From: Pseudomonas sp. PDNC002
GTDB lineage: Bacteria; Pseudomonadota; Gammaproteobacteria; Pseudomonadales; Pseudomonadaceae
Assembly (NCBI RefSeq): GCF_016919445.1
Contig: NZ_CP070356.1
Location: forward strand, 1,433,501 to 1,497,500
Length of the DNA stretch: 64,000 bases
Direction: 5' to 3'
Shown: positions 8,395 to 16,794 of the stretch, piece after piece
Layout of the letters: each line of letters starts with the position of its first letter
Position numbering within the stretch: position 1 is the stretch's first letter
The notes under the pieces: model-generated
Database searches by the model: none
Seen by the model: only the letters and a program-made list of their open reading frames with translations
Told to the model about the DNA's origin: nothing
Translations under genes and position numbers: made by a program

Positions 8395-9057
8395 ATGACG
8401 CGCCTTGCCCTGCTGCTCGCCCTGGCGCTGCTCGCCGGCTGCCAGAGCTTCAACGAGATGCTGCCGGACGAGGATTCCTCGCTCTACCAGCCGCCGGAGC
8501 TGGACTACAGCCTGCCGCCCACCACCAGCGGCGGGCTGTTCCGTTCCGGCTACGGCGGCTCGCTGCTGCGCGACAAGCGCGCCATCGGCGTGGGCGACAT
8601 CGTCACCGTGGTGCTCAGCGAGTCCACCCAGTCGAGCAAGAGCGCGGGCACCAGCTTCGGCAAGAAATCCAGCCTGGACGTGCCGGTGCCGACCATCCTG
8701 ACCAAGGAGTACGGCGGCCTGGAAACCTCGGCCACGGCCAACCGCGATTTCAACGGCTCGGCGAAGAGCTCGCAGCAGAACACCCTCACCGGCTCCATCG
8801 CGGTGACCGTGCACAAGGTGCTGCCCGGCGGCGTGTTGCTGGTGAAGGGCGAGAAGTCGCTGCGCCTGAACCAGGGCGACGAGTTCATCCGCCTCACCGG
8901 CCTGGTGCGCCTGGACGACATCAACCGCGCCAACCAGGTGTCCTCGCAGAACGTCGCCAACGCCAAGATTTCCTACGCCGGGCGCGGCGTGCTCAACGAC
9001 AGCAACTCGGCCGGCTGGCTGACGCGCTTCTTCACCCATCCGCTGTTCCCGATGTAA
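8395..9057 (+). CDS. flgH: Flagellar L-ring lipoprotein FlgH
   Basis: FlgH forms the outer-membrane bushing of the flagellum. The 220-residue product has a lipoprotein signal peptide with the lipobox LLAGC at residues 13-17, then the conserved GGLFRSGYGGSLLRDKRAIGVGDIVTV region, and the C-terminal region has the FlgH pattern LVRLDDINRANQVSSQNVANAKISYAG. It sits between flgG and flgI as in canonical operons. Confidence 0.96.
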   Translation: MTRLALLLALALLAGCQSFNEMLPDEDSSLYQPPELDYSLPPTTSGGLFRSGYGGSLLRDKRAIGVGDIVTVVLSESTQSSKSAGTSFGKKSSLDVPVPTILTKEYGGLETSATANRDFNGSAKSSQQNTLTGSIAVTVHKVLPGGVLLVKGEKSLRLNQGDEFIRLTGLVRLDDINRANQVSSQNVANAKISYAGRGVLNDSNSAGWLTRFFTHPLFPM

Positions 9058-9072
9058 GCAGGCGAGCACTCC

Positions 9073-10191
9073 ATGCGTAGAACACTCATGCGTAGAACCC
9101 TTGGCCGCCTGCTGGCGACGGCCTGCCTGTTCTGGCAGGCCGAGGCGCTGGCCATCCCGCTGCTCGACCTGGTCGACATCGAAGGCGTGCGCGAGAACCA
9201 ACTGATCGGCTACGGCCTGGTGGTTGGCCTGGACGGCACCGGCGACAAGAACCAGGTGAAGTTCACCAACCAGTCGGTGGCCAACATGCTCAAGCAGTTC
9301 GGCGTGAACCTGCCGCCGAACGTCGATCCGAAACTGAAGAACGTCGCCGCGGTGAGCGTCACCGCCAGCGTGCCGCCGTCCTACAGCGCCGGGCAGACCA
9401 TCGACGTCACCGTGTCCTCGCTGGGCGACGCCAAGAGCCTGCGCGGCGGCCTGCTGCTGATGACGCCGCTGCAGGGTGTGGACGGCGAAGTCTATGCGCT
9501 GGCCCAGGGCAATCTCGTGGTTGGCGGCCTGCACGCGCAGGGGCAGAGCGGCTCCAGTGTGTCGATCAACAGCGCCAACAGTGGCCTGATTCCCAACGGG
9601 GCGACCATCGAGCGGATGATCCCCAGCGACTTCACCCAGCGCCCGGACGTGATGCTCAACGTGCGCAAGCCCAGCTTCCAGACCGCCACCCAGGTGATGA
9701 ACGCGGTGAACGAGCGTTTCGGCTCCGGCACGGCCACTGCGCTGGACGGCACCAAGGTGTCGGTGCGCGCGCCGGTCAGCAGCGCCCAACGCACCAGCTT
9801 CATGGCCATGCTCGAAGGCATGGAGGTGCAGGAAGGCCGCACCCGGCCCAAGGTCGTCTTCAACAGCCGCACCGGCACCGTGGTGGTCGGCCAGGGCGTG
9901 CGCGTGAAGGCCGCCGCCGTGGCCCACGGCACGCTCACCGTGACCATCAGCGAGAACCCCCAGGTCAGCCAGCCGGGGCCCTTCTCCAACGGCACCACGG
10001 CGGTCACCCCGCAGTCGGATGTGTCGGTCAGCCAGGACAAGAAGCCGATGTTCAAGTGGCCCGAGGGCACCAGCCTGGAAAGCATCATCAACACGGTGAA
10101 CAGCCTGGGCGCCACGCCGGACGACGTGATGAGCATCCTCCAGGCGCTGGAGCAGGCCGGCGCGCTGAATGCCGAGCTGGTGGTGATCTGA
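9073..10191 (+). CDS. flgI: Flagellar P-ring protein FlgI
   Basis: The periplasmic P-ring subunit, 372 residues including a signal peptide ending near ALA at residue 29-31. Family hallmarks are [20 protein letters not shown] and [16 protein letters not shown], with the C-terminal [22 protein letters not shown]. The first ten codons contain a near-perfect 15-base duplication (MRRTL repeated), so the ATG at 9088 could equally be the start. FlgA in this cluster would be its chaperone. The stop overlaps the flgJ start by one base. Confidence 0.95.
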   Translation: MRRTLMRRTLGRLLATACLFWQAEALAIPLLDLVDIEGVRENQLIGYGLVVGLDGTGDKNQVKFTNQSVANMLKQFGVNLPPNVDPKLKNVAAVSVTASVPPSYSAGQTIDVTVSSLGDAKSLRGGLLLMTPLQGVDGEVYALAQGNLVVGGLHAQGQSGSSVSINSANSGLIPNGATIERMIPSDFTQRPDVMLNVRKPSFQTATQVMNAVNERFGSGTATALDGTKVSVRAPVSSAQRTSFMAMLEGMEVQEGRTRPKVVFNSRTGTVVVGQGVRVKAAAVAHGTLTVTISENPQVSQPGPFSNGTTAVTPQSDVSVSQDKKPMFKWPEGTSLESIINTVNSLGATPDDVMSILQALEQAGALNAELVVI

Positions 10192-11231
10192 TGAGTATCA
10201 CCTCGCTCAACCGTCCCATCGTGCCGACAGGCCAGCCCGGAGAGTCGCCCGAGGCGATCCGCCGCGAGCAGTTGCAGGCCGCCTCCGAGCAGTTCGAGGC
10301 GATGTTCCTGCAACAGATCCTCAAGCAGATGCGCAAGGCCGGCGACGTGCTCTCCGCCGGCAGCCCGCTGCGCAGCCGCGACCTGGACACCATGCGCGAC
10401 TTCTACGACGAAGCGCTGGCCGAGCACCTGGCCTCGCGCAAGCAGACCGGCATCGCCGACCTGCTGGTGCGCCAGCTCTCCACCGAGCCGACCGATACCG
10501 CCGAGCCCGTCGCGCTCGCCGATGGCGGTGAGGCGCTGCGCCGACCTTCGGTTTCCAGCCGCAATCCGCTGGTGGATACCTGGCAGCGCGGGGTGGACCG
10601 TCTCGCCCACGCCTGGCAGCAGGGCAGCGCCGGTTTCCGCACGCTGGTGGACAGCGTGATCGGCCAGGAGTCCGGCGGCGACGCTGCTGCCGTCTCGCCC
10701 AAGGGCGCGCGCGGCCTGATGCAGCTGATGCCCGATACCGCCCGTGAAGTGGCCGGCGAACTCGGCCTGCCCTACGACGAACAGCGCCTGACCAGCGACC
10801 CGGCCTACAACAAGGCGCTGGGCAGCGCCTACCTGGGCAAGATGCTCGACCGCTACGACGGCCAGCACGTGCTCGCCCTGGCCGCGTACAACGCCGGCCC
10901 CGGCAAGGTGGACGAGTGGCTGAAGAACAACGGCGACCCGCGCAGCGGGCAGATCGGCATGGCCGACTGGGTGCGCAGCATTCCCTACGACGAAACCCGC
11001 GACTACACCCTCGGCGTACTCCGCCGTGTGCGTGAGGCCCAGGCGCCGGCGCGTATCCCCGGCAGCGGCCTGTCGCCGGAGAGCGGCCTGAAGCACGCGC
11101 CGCAGGAAGGATTTAAGCGCCACGCCGATTCCGTCGCCTATCAGGGGCAACAGCCTGAATTTGTTTCCCGACCGGCCTCGGCAGCGTTCGCCCAGCCGAT
11201 CCGCATCGAGTCGAAGGAGAGTGCGTCTTGA
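10191..11231 (+). CDS. flgJ: FlgJ rod-cap protein fused to an SLT-type lytic transglycosylase domain
   Basis: The 346-residue protein has two domains. Residues ~20-100 are the FlgJ rod-scaffold domain (EQFEAMFLQQILKQMRKAGD ... MRDFYDEALAEHLA). Residues ~150-255 are a soluble-lytic-transglycosylase fold: QESGGD with the likely catalytic Glu160, then SPKGARGLMQLMPDTA and LALAAYNAGPGKVDEWL. The enteric FlgJ instead carries an N-acetylglucosaminidase domain at the C-terminus, so this version cuts peptidoglycan with different chemistry to let the rod pass. There is no signal peptide, as expected for export through the flagellar apparatus. I chose ATG 10191, which overlaps the flgI stop. Confidence 0.92.
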   Translation: MSITSLNRPIVPTGQPGESPEAIRREQLQAASEQFEAMFLQQILKQMRKAGDVLSAGSPLRSRDLDTMRDFYDEALAEHLASRKQTGIADLLVRQLSTEPTDTAEPVALADGGEALRRPSVSSRNPLVDTWQRGVDRLAHAWQQGSAGFRTLVDSVIGQESGGDAAAVSPKGARGLMQLMPDTAREVAGELGLPYDEQRLTSDPAYNKALGSAYLGKMLDRYDGQHVLALAAYNAGPGKVDEWLKNNGDPRSGQIGMADWVRSIPYDETRDYTLGVLRRVREAQAPARIPGSGLSPESGLKHAPQEGFKRHADSVAYQGQQPEFVSRPASAAFAQPIRIESKESAS

Positions 11232-12595
11232 GTATGTTGAGCCAGATCGGCTACAGCGGCCTGCGTGCGGCGCAGATTGCCCTGGCCACCTCGGGGCAGA
11301 ACGTGGCCAACGCCAACACCCCCGGCTTCAGCCGGCTGAGCCCGATCCTCGCCTCGCTGGCCGGTGAAGGCGGCCTGAACGTCGGCGGCGGCGTGGTGGT
11401 GACCAGCATCCGCCGCATGGCCAACGACTTCCAGAACCAGCAGCTGTGGCGCGCCACCACCGAGCAGAGCTACTACGACAGCGGCCAGCAGTACCTGTCC
11501 GCACTGGAAGGGCTGATGGGCGGCGAGGGTTCGAGCATCAGCGTCGGCCTCGACAACTTCTTCGCCGCGCTCAGCGAGGCTACCGCCACGCCCGGTTCGG
11601 TTGCCCTGCGCCAGCAGATCATCAATGAGACCAAGAACCTCGCCCAGCGCTTCAACGGCCTGTCCGGCAATATCGACAGCCAGCTGCGCGCCCTGCAGGA
11701 ACAGCGCGGCGCCATGGTCGGGGAGATCAACGGGCTGACCGCCAACCTGGCGGCGCTGAACAAGCAGATCGTCGAGGTCGGCTCCTCCGGCGGCGACACC
11801 ACCGCGCTGCGCGACCACCGCGAGAGCCTGGTGGCGGACCTGTCCAGGTACGCGTCGATCCGCGTCAACGAAGTGGCCGACGGCTCGCTCACCGTGTCGC
11901 TCGCCAATGGCCAGCCGCTGGTGGCCGGCAACTCCGCCGGCCAGCTGGCGATCAGCCGCACCGCCAGCGGCGAGCAGGAAATCGCCCTGACCTTCGCCGG
12001 CACCAGTTTCCCGCTGGCCCAGGACGGCATGGGCGGCTCCCTCGGCGCGCTGTACGACACCGAGTACGACTCGCTGCGCCCGAACCAGACCGCCCTGCAC
12101 GAGATGGCCGGCCAGTTCGCGCAGATGGTCAACGACACCCTGGCGAATGGCTTCGACCTGAACGGCAACGCCGGCCAGGCGCTGCTGACCTACAACGCTG
12201 GCAGCACCACAGCGATGCTCAGCCTGAACGACCTCAAGCCTGAACAGCTGGCGCTGTCCGACACCGCTGGCGAGTCCGGCAATAACGTCAACCTGCTCAA
12301 GCTGCTCGACCTCAAAGGCCAGACCATCACCATCAACGGCAGCCAGGTGACGCTCAACGACGCCTTCGCCGGGCTGCTCGGCAAGGTCGCCAGCGCCAGC
12401 CGGCAGAACCAGGCCGACCAGAAGACCGCCACCACCGTGGCGGCCCAGGCGCAAGCCAGCCGGGACAGCGTCAGCGCGGTCAGCCTGGATGAAGAGGCGG
12501 TCAACCTGATCACCTACCAGCAGGCCTACCAGGCCAACATGAAAGTCATCAGCACCGCCAAGGAGCTGTTCGACTCGATGCTCGCGGCCTTCTAA
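11228..12595 (+). CDS. flgK: Flagellar hook-associated protein FlgK (HAP1)
   Basis: The hook-filament junction protein, 455 residues. It has SMLSQIGYSGLRAAQIALATSGQNVANANTPGFSR at its N-terminus and the conserved C-terminal helix EEAVNLITYQQAYQANMKVISTAKELFDSML. A TTG at 11228, seven bases after AAGGAGA and overlapping the flgJ stop, best fits the spacing; ATG 11234 is the alternative. Polar FlgK of P. aeruginosa is far longer (over 650 residues from memory), whereas lateral-flagellar FlgK proteins are about this size. Confidence 0.93.
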   Translation: MSMLSQIGYSGLRAAQIALATSGQNVANANTPGFSRLSPILASLAGEGGLNVGGGVVVTSIRRMANDFQNQQLWRATTEQSYYDSGQQYLSALEGLMGGEGSSISVGLDNFFAALSEATATPGSVALRQQIINETKNLAQRFNGLSGNIDSQLRALQEQRGAMVGEINGLTANLAALNKQIVEVGSSGGDTTALRDHRESLVADLSRYASIRVNEVADGSLTVSLANGQPLVAGNSAGQLAISRTASGEQEIALTFAGTSFPLAQDGMGGSLGALYDTEYDSLRPNQTALHEMAGQFAQMVNDTLANGFDLNGNAGQALLTYNAGSTTAMLSLNDLKPEQLALSDTAGESGNNVNLLKLLDLKGQTITINGSQVTLNDAFAGLLGKVASASRQNQADQKTATTVAAQAQASRDSVSAVSLDEEAVNLITYQQAYQANMKVISTAKELFDSMLAAF

Positions 12596-12617
12596 GGGGC
12601 CTCGCAAGGAAAGCAGA

Positions 12618-13532
12618 ATGCGCATTACCAACGCACAGATCACCGCGCTGATGGGCGGCTCGATGAACAGCAACTCGGCGGCCCTGGGCAAGCTGATGCA
12701 GCAGATGTCCAGCGGCCAGCGCATCCTCCAGCCGTCCGATGACCCCATCGCCAGCGTGCGCATGCTGCGCATCCAGCGCGAGGAAGCGAGCCTGGCGCAG
12801 TACCGCACCAACATCGGCAACGTCTCGGGCAACCTGTCGACCCAGGAAACCAACCTGCAGGCCACCTCCGACGCGATGCTCAACGTGCGCGACCTGCTGC
12901 TCTGGGCGGCCAACGGCTCCAACACCGGCGGCGACCTCAACGCCATGGCCGGCGAGCTGGAGAATATCGAGAAGACCCTGGTCAGCTTCGTCAACGTGCG
13001 TGACGAAGAGGGCCGCTATCTGTTCTCCGGCACCCTCAGCGACACCGCTGCGGTGACCTACGAACCGCTGACCGACAGCTACGTCGCCACCGGCAACGAC
13101 AAGTCGCGCCAGGCCGCCGTGGCCAACGGCGTACAGGTGGAGGAGAACGTCACCGCGATGGGGATGTTCGGCAGCAACATGGACTTCCTCAACCAGCTGC
13201 ACGCCACGGTGAAGATGCTCAAGGACCCGGCGCTGGACGTCACCGACCCGGCGGTGCACGCGCAGATCGCCGCGACCATCGACAGCCTCGACAGCGGCCA
13301 CGATGGCGTGCTCGGCGCGATCACCGAACTGGGCGGCCGGCAGAACACCCTGACCATGCTCAATTCGAGCAACGAGGAAGTCTCGCTGGTGAACCAGAAG
13401 ATCAACGGCGAGCTGTCGCAGCTGGACTACGCCGGCGCCAGCATCGACCTGAACACCTACCAGCTCGCGCTGCAGGCCACGCAGAAGACCTACCTGAAGC
13501 TCAACGACCTATCGCTGTTCAGCCGCCTGTAA
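12618..13532 (+). CDS. flgL: Flagellar hook-associated protein FlgL (HAP3)
   Basis: A 304-residue flagellin-family junction protein. The N-terminus shows SAALGKLMQQMSSGQRILQPSDDPIAS, the flagellin/FlgL helical block. The C-terminus has the coiled-coil helices ELSQLDYAGASIDLNTYQLALQATQKTYLKL. It is shorter than the polar FlgL of P. aeruginosa and near the enteric and lateral length. It is the last canonical gene of the operon and is followed by a likely terminator at 13541-13595. Confidence 0.93.
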   Translation: MRITNAQITALMGGSMNSNSAALGKLMQQMSSGQRILQPSDDPIASVRMLRIQREEASLAQYRTNIGNVSGNLSTQETNLQATSDAMLNVRDLLLWAANGSNTGGDLNAMAGELENIEKTLVSFVNVRDEEGRYLFSGTLSDTAAVTYEPLTDSYVATGNDKSRQAAVANGVQVEENVTAMGMFGSNMDFLNQLHATVKMLKDPALDVTDPAVHAQIAATIDSLDSGHDGVLGAITELGGRQNTLTMLNSSNEEVSLVNQKINGELSQLDYAGASIDLNTYQLALQATQKTYLKLNDLSLFSRL

Positions 13533-13540
13533 GTTTCTTC

Positions 13541-13595
13541 GTAGGGGCTCCGCACGGAGGTCTGGACGCCAATCGGCGGATCGCCCCTACTTTTT
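13541..13595 (+). terminator. Probable transcription terminator after flgL
   Basis: An eight-base inverted repeat, GTAGGGGC (13541-13548) and GCCCCTAC (13583-13590), is followed directly by TTTTT. The long 34-base loop contains further self-complementary sequence. It has the look of a mobile Pseudomonas intergenic repeat that also serves as terminator. Confidence 0.5.
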
Positions 13596-13600
13596 ATCCC

Positions 13601-13632
13601 GCCTCCGCCCGGCCCCTGCGCCGGGCGGAGGC
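13601..13632. repeat. Perfect 13-bp stem hairpin between flgL and the next gene
   Basis: GCCTCCGCCCGGC (13601-13613) and its exact complement (13620-13632) surround a 6-base loop. No T-tract follows on either strand, so it is not a standard intrinsic terminator. It ends 20 bases before the start of the downstream gene and could affect its translation. Confidence 0.7.
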
Positions 13633-13652
13633 ACATCGGTGCAGAGGTCACC

Positions 13653-14699
13653 ATGAAGGTCATCAAACAACTGCCGGCCGCCGCCGTCTTCGACCCAAGC
13701 GCCCGCCGTGACGTCATCCTGCCGGCCGCCGGCGAGCGGCAGAATGCCCTGCGCAAGGGCGAGGACAAGGGTGAGAACGCCGCGCAGATGGCGCGTGGCG
13801 CGCAGAAGAGCGGCAGCTTCAACCTGCAGCTCAACCAGCAGTTGTCGTCCATGCAGTCCGCCGACAGCTACCTGGGCGACCTGCAGGACCGTCTCGGCGG
13901 CCTCAAGCTCAACCTCAGCCGTGAACTCAGCGCGCCGCAATCCCAGGACCGCGAAGGCGTGCGCCAGGCTACCCGGCAGGTCAACGAGCTGCTGGAGCAG
14001 CGCGCCCAGCGCTCGGACGGCAGCCTCGACGCCAACTTCCGCCTGCGCCTCAACGAACCGGTGCGCAGCCGTTTCAGCCTGGAGGGGCTGGAGTCGGTGG
14101 AAGCGATCCAGCGTTCCGGCAAGGAAACCCTGCTGTTCAGTGCTGGCCGCCAACTCGCCGAACCGGCGGCGGTGGTCCTGGACGACGGCATGAGTACCGA
14201 ACAGGTGCTGCGCCGCTTCAACGCGACACTGGGCCAGGCCGGCATCCGCGCCGAACTCGATAGCGACGGCGCGCTGAAGTTCTCCGCGCCCGAGGCCGAC
14301 TGGCAACAGCTCAAGGGCCAGTTGGCGGTGCAGGGCGAGGGCAAGCTGTTCGCCAAGGGCAAGAACACCCGGCTGAAAAGCCAGGAAGAAGGACTGCTGG
14401 CGTTCCCCACCGAGATCAAGACCGATGCCTTTCGTGAGCAGCGTCAGCTACTCGATTCGGTGGTCTCGGCGCTGGATCGCATCGGCGGCCTGCGCGATCA
14501 GTTGCGCCACCGTCAGGACGACATCCGCGACTTCCTCGACCGCCACGCCAGCGAGGACGAGCGCGAGTGGGCGCACACCTTCGCCGCCTCGATGCTCGAC
14601 CGTATGGGGCGCAGCGCGACGCACTACAGCGCGGCGGCGCAGACGGTGGTGGCGCAGGCCAATCTCAGTCGGTTTGCGGTGGTCAGCCTGCTGGCCTAA
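13653..14699 (+). CDS. Uncharacterised flagellin-like protein following flgL
   Basis: A 348-residue protein that I do not recognise as a named family. It is predicted to be soluble, without signal peptide, and rich in Gln, Arg and Glu. Residues ~130-165 and ~280-348 look helical. The centre (about residues 180-235: STEQVLRRFNATLGQAGI, then AELDSDGALKFSAPEADWQ) resembles the flagellin hook-IN motif seen in flagellins and FliD. That, the position directly after flgL and the absence of a signal peptide suggest an exported flagellar component, perhaps a junction or filament-associated protein. The flagellar assignment is inference. A hairpin lies just upstream. Confidence 0.7.
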   Translation: MKVIKQLPAAAVFDPSARRDVILPAAGERQNALRKGEDKGENAAQMARGAQKSGSFNLQLNQQLSSMQSADSYLGDLQDRLGGLKLNLSRELSAPQSQDREGVRQATRQVNELLEQRAQRSDGSLDANFRLRLNEPVRSRFSLEGLESVEAIQRSGKETLLFSAGRQLAEPAAVVLDDGMSTEQVLRRFNATLGQAGIRAELDSDGALKFSAPEADWQQLKGQLAVQGEGKLFAKGKNTRLKSQEEGLLAFPTEIKTDAFREQRQLLDSVVSALDRIGGLRDQLRHRQDDIRDFLDRHASEDEREWAHTFAASMLDRMGRSATHYSAAAQTVVAQANLSRFAVVSLLA

Positions 14700-14834
14700 C
14701 GAGACGGATCATCTGGGGCAGACGCGGCTGCGGGGCGCTCGTAGCTGATCGGGAAGGGCGGCCGCCTCTGAACATCGGCAACGTCCTGAGTCGACCGTGC
14801 GGAAGCTGGTCTTCGCAGCGGAATGCCAACCGCG

Positions 14835-15338
14835 TCACTTCGGGCAGATCTTGTCGAGACGTGAACTGTGCGCCCCGGAGTAGCTCTGTGCGTCAGTGAG
14901 CCGCTGTTCGTCATCCAGACCGATTTTGGACGCATCCTTCGATTGAGGACCGAAACCGGTTTTCTTGTAGATGGCTGCTGCCTGCTCCATTCCTGAGAAA
15001 TATTTCTGCAGGGTGTCCTTGAGCTGCGGAGCCGCGACGGACCCCGTTCCCTGGCGGACTTCCTCCACATACTGCTGCAGGCTGTCTCCATATTGCCCGG
15101 GCTTGACATCAGGCGCGCTCTCCCTTTGAAGCTCATGGAGGGTGGCTATCATTATTACCTGCCGCACCTGCTGGCACTCGGCTGCTGGAGCTACTGGCTC
15201 CGGGTCCATCGGAATGTCGTAGTTCCCCATCACGTTTTCGCTAGCCATCCCCCATGAACCTGTCAATGCCAGGCCTATCCCTACACAGGCGCTTGAGACG
15301 CAGCGTTTTTTCTTGCCCGGCGTATTCATCTTTTTCAT
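14835..15338 (-). CDS. Orphan exported protein of unknown function
   Basis: A 167-residue product with a basic N-terminus (MKKMNTPGKKKR) and hydrophobic stretch ending near GSWGMAS, a plausible signal peptide. The mature part has two Cys (one in ECQQVRQ, one at the extreme C-terminus KICPK) that could form a disulfide, and is mostly helical and polar. GAGG precedes the ATG at good spacing. Its codon use is noticeably less GC-rich than its neighbours, consistent with an acquired gene. No family recognised; neighbours give no functional clue. Confidence 0.65.
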   Translation of the reverse strand: MKKMNTPGKKKRCVSSACVGIGLALTGSWGMASENVMGNYDIPMDPEPVAPAAECQQVRQVIMIATLHELQRESAPDVKPGQYGDSLQQYVEEVRQGTGSVAAPQLKDTLQKYFSGMEQAAAIYKKTGFGPQSKDASKIGLDDEQRLTDAQSYSGAHSSRLDKICPK

Positions 15339-15603
15339 TGTTTACCTCGCAGAAGTTCAGTGCGGCCGAGCAGGCCATCGCGGTTGGCTGATGTGCTGAA
15401 CTCGGCGCCTAATGCCTTGAGGACAGCGAGGCACTTCAATACGGTCCGGCCGACCTTGTGGCTACAGGAAACTTCGCAAGAGTAAGGTTAATCTTCTTCA
15501 GCAGGCTGCGGACGGCACACGAGCCATGTGACGTGTCCTCCGCATGGCGCGTTTCGCTGCGATGAAGGCCATCTTGCCGTTCCTGGTTGACTTTCAAGGC
15601 AAC

Positions 15604-15633
15604 AAAAAAGGCGGAGCCCAGCTCCGCCTTTTT
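15604..15633 (-). terminator. Bidirectional intrinsic terminator downstream of mdtI
   Basis: Eight-base arms GGCGGAGC (15610-15617) and GCTCCGCC (15621-15628) with a 3-base loop are flanked by A-tract and T-tract, so the hairpin can end transcription on both strands. It lies 18 bases beyond the mdtI stop. Confidence 0.85.
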
Positions 15634-15650
15634 CACTTCACTCCCAGCAA

Positions 15651-15980
15651 TCAAGCCAGCTTCAGCAGGCCCATGCCCAGCACCAGCATCGCCAGGCCCA
15701 ACCAGCCGCGCCACACCAGGCGCTGGCCGAACAGGGCCCAGCCCATGGCAACGGTGGCGAGGATGCCGAAGCCGCCCCAGATGGCGTAGGCCACCGACAG
15801 TTCGATGCCGCGTACCGCCTGCGACAGCGCGGTGAACGCACCCAGCACACAGAGGATCGAGGCCACGCCGATGGCGCGCTTGCGGAAGCCGTCGGAGTAC
15901 TTCAGCAGCAGGTTGGCGATCACTTCCAGGACGATGGCCAGGCCCAGCCAGGCCATCGGAATCAGGTCATGGTTCAGCAT
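15651..15980 (-). CDS. mdtI: Small multidrug resistance protein MdtI (spermidine export subunit)
   Basis: A 109-residue, four-helix SMR-family protein. The internal run [20 protein letters not shown], followed by FGILAT, is very close to E. coli MdtI, including the membrane Glu of helix 1 ([17 protein letters not shown]). MdtI pairs with MdtJ as a heterodimeric exporter, known in E. coli for spermidine. It overlaps the end of mdtJ by seven bases, so the two subunits are made together. Confidence 0.9.
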   Translation of the reverse strand: MLNHDLIPMAWLGLAIVLEVIANLLLKYSDGFRKRAIGVASILCVLGAFTALSQAVRGIELSVAYAIWGGFGILATVAMGWALFGQRLVWRGWLGLAMLVLGMGLLKLA

Positions 15981-16333
15981 GTGACAGCCTCCATGTTCTC
16001 CTCACGCTTACCGGTACGGGTACCGGACTTCACCAGCAGGATACCGGCGATCATCACGGCCAGGCCCAGGGCCTTGTCCAGGCTCAGGTGCTCGCCGAGG
16101 AAGAAGGCGCTGACCAGGGTGATCAGCACGATGCCGATGCCTTCCCACAGGGCGTAGGCCACGCCGACCGGCACATGCTTGATGGCCAGCGACAGGAAGT
16201 AGTACGACAGGCCGATCATCACGTACATCAGCAGCAGACCCGCGACCGGGTACAGCGCATGGGTGAATTTCATCGAGGTGGTGCCAACGACTTCAAAGCC
16301 GATGGCGGCAAACAGATAGATCCAGGAACGCAT
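15974..16333 (-). CDS. mdtJ: Small multidrug resistance protein MdtJ (spermidine export subunit)
   Basis: A 119-residue, four-helix SMR protein that partners Mdt[21 protein letters not shown] followed by [13 protein letters not shown] and ILLVKSGTR matches MdtJ. ATG 16333 was chosen: GGGAGGG lies just before it, and the longer frame upstream encodes a Pro/Arg-rich stretch not found in the family. The gene is divergent from the SulP transporter. A 20-base inverted repeat about 210 bases upstream could be its operator. Confidence 0.9.
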   Translation of the reverse strand: MRSWIYLFAAIGFEVVGTTSMKFTHALYPVAGLLLMYVMIGLSYYFLSLAIKHVPVGVAYALWEGIGIVLITLVSAFFLGEHLSLDKALGLAVMIAGILLVKSGTRTGKREENMEAVTC

Positions 16334-16794
16334 GGTGGAGCCCTCCCACGGGCAGCCGCGCGCAGTCTCGCTAAGAGCATCCTTGCGGCGGTTTCGGTTC
16401 GGGTTCGGTGGCGCCGACTCGGGCGGCGGATTTCGCCGCACTTGGCGCGACCAACAGGTAGCAGCCGAAGGGAGGAGCTAGAGGTCGCCGGTCCAGTGGC
16501 GCTCGCGCGACACCAGGCGGGAAGTGGGGAGAGGTAGAGCTCTAATGTTCAACATAATGAACATATTGTGCCGAATTTCGGGTCGCCTGGCAAATCGATC
16601 GCCCTGATTCCAGCTATGAACGCCCATATATGGGCATTTCAAAAGCCTGCTGGAAGCAGCGCGCCGTCAGGGTTGTGCAATATTTTGTTCACCTTGTTTC
16701 GCCTGCGACAGCACGCCACAGTCATGACCTGCGCCAGGCCGTTTCCTGCTCCGGCCTGCTAGCATCCAGCATCGATATCCCGTCGGAGACTGTG
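16334..16794. other. Intergenic region between mdtJ and the SulP gene
   Basis: No convincing gene is seen in these 461 bases. They become AT-richer towards the SulP gene and hold two perfect short palindromes: the operator-like repeat at 16545-16564 and GCCCATATATGGGC at 16622-16635. Promoters for both divergent genes must lie here. Confidence 0.6.
16545..16564. promoter_or_regulatory. Operator-like inverted repeat ATGTTCA-N6-TGAACAT
   Basis: Perfect seven-base arms 6 bases apart in an AT-rich stretch between the divergent mdtJ and SulP genes. The size suits a dimeric repressor of TetR, GntR or MarR type. No regulator gene is adjacent. Confidence 0.5.

Noticed and set aside
13601..13632. Hairpin as intrinsic terminator
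   Set aside because: Strong stem but no T-tract on either downstream side; listed as a hairpin only.
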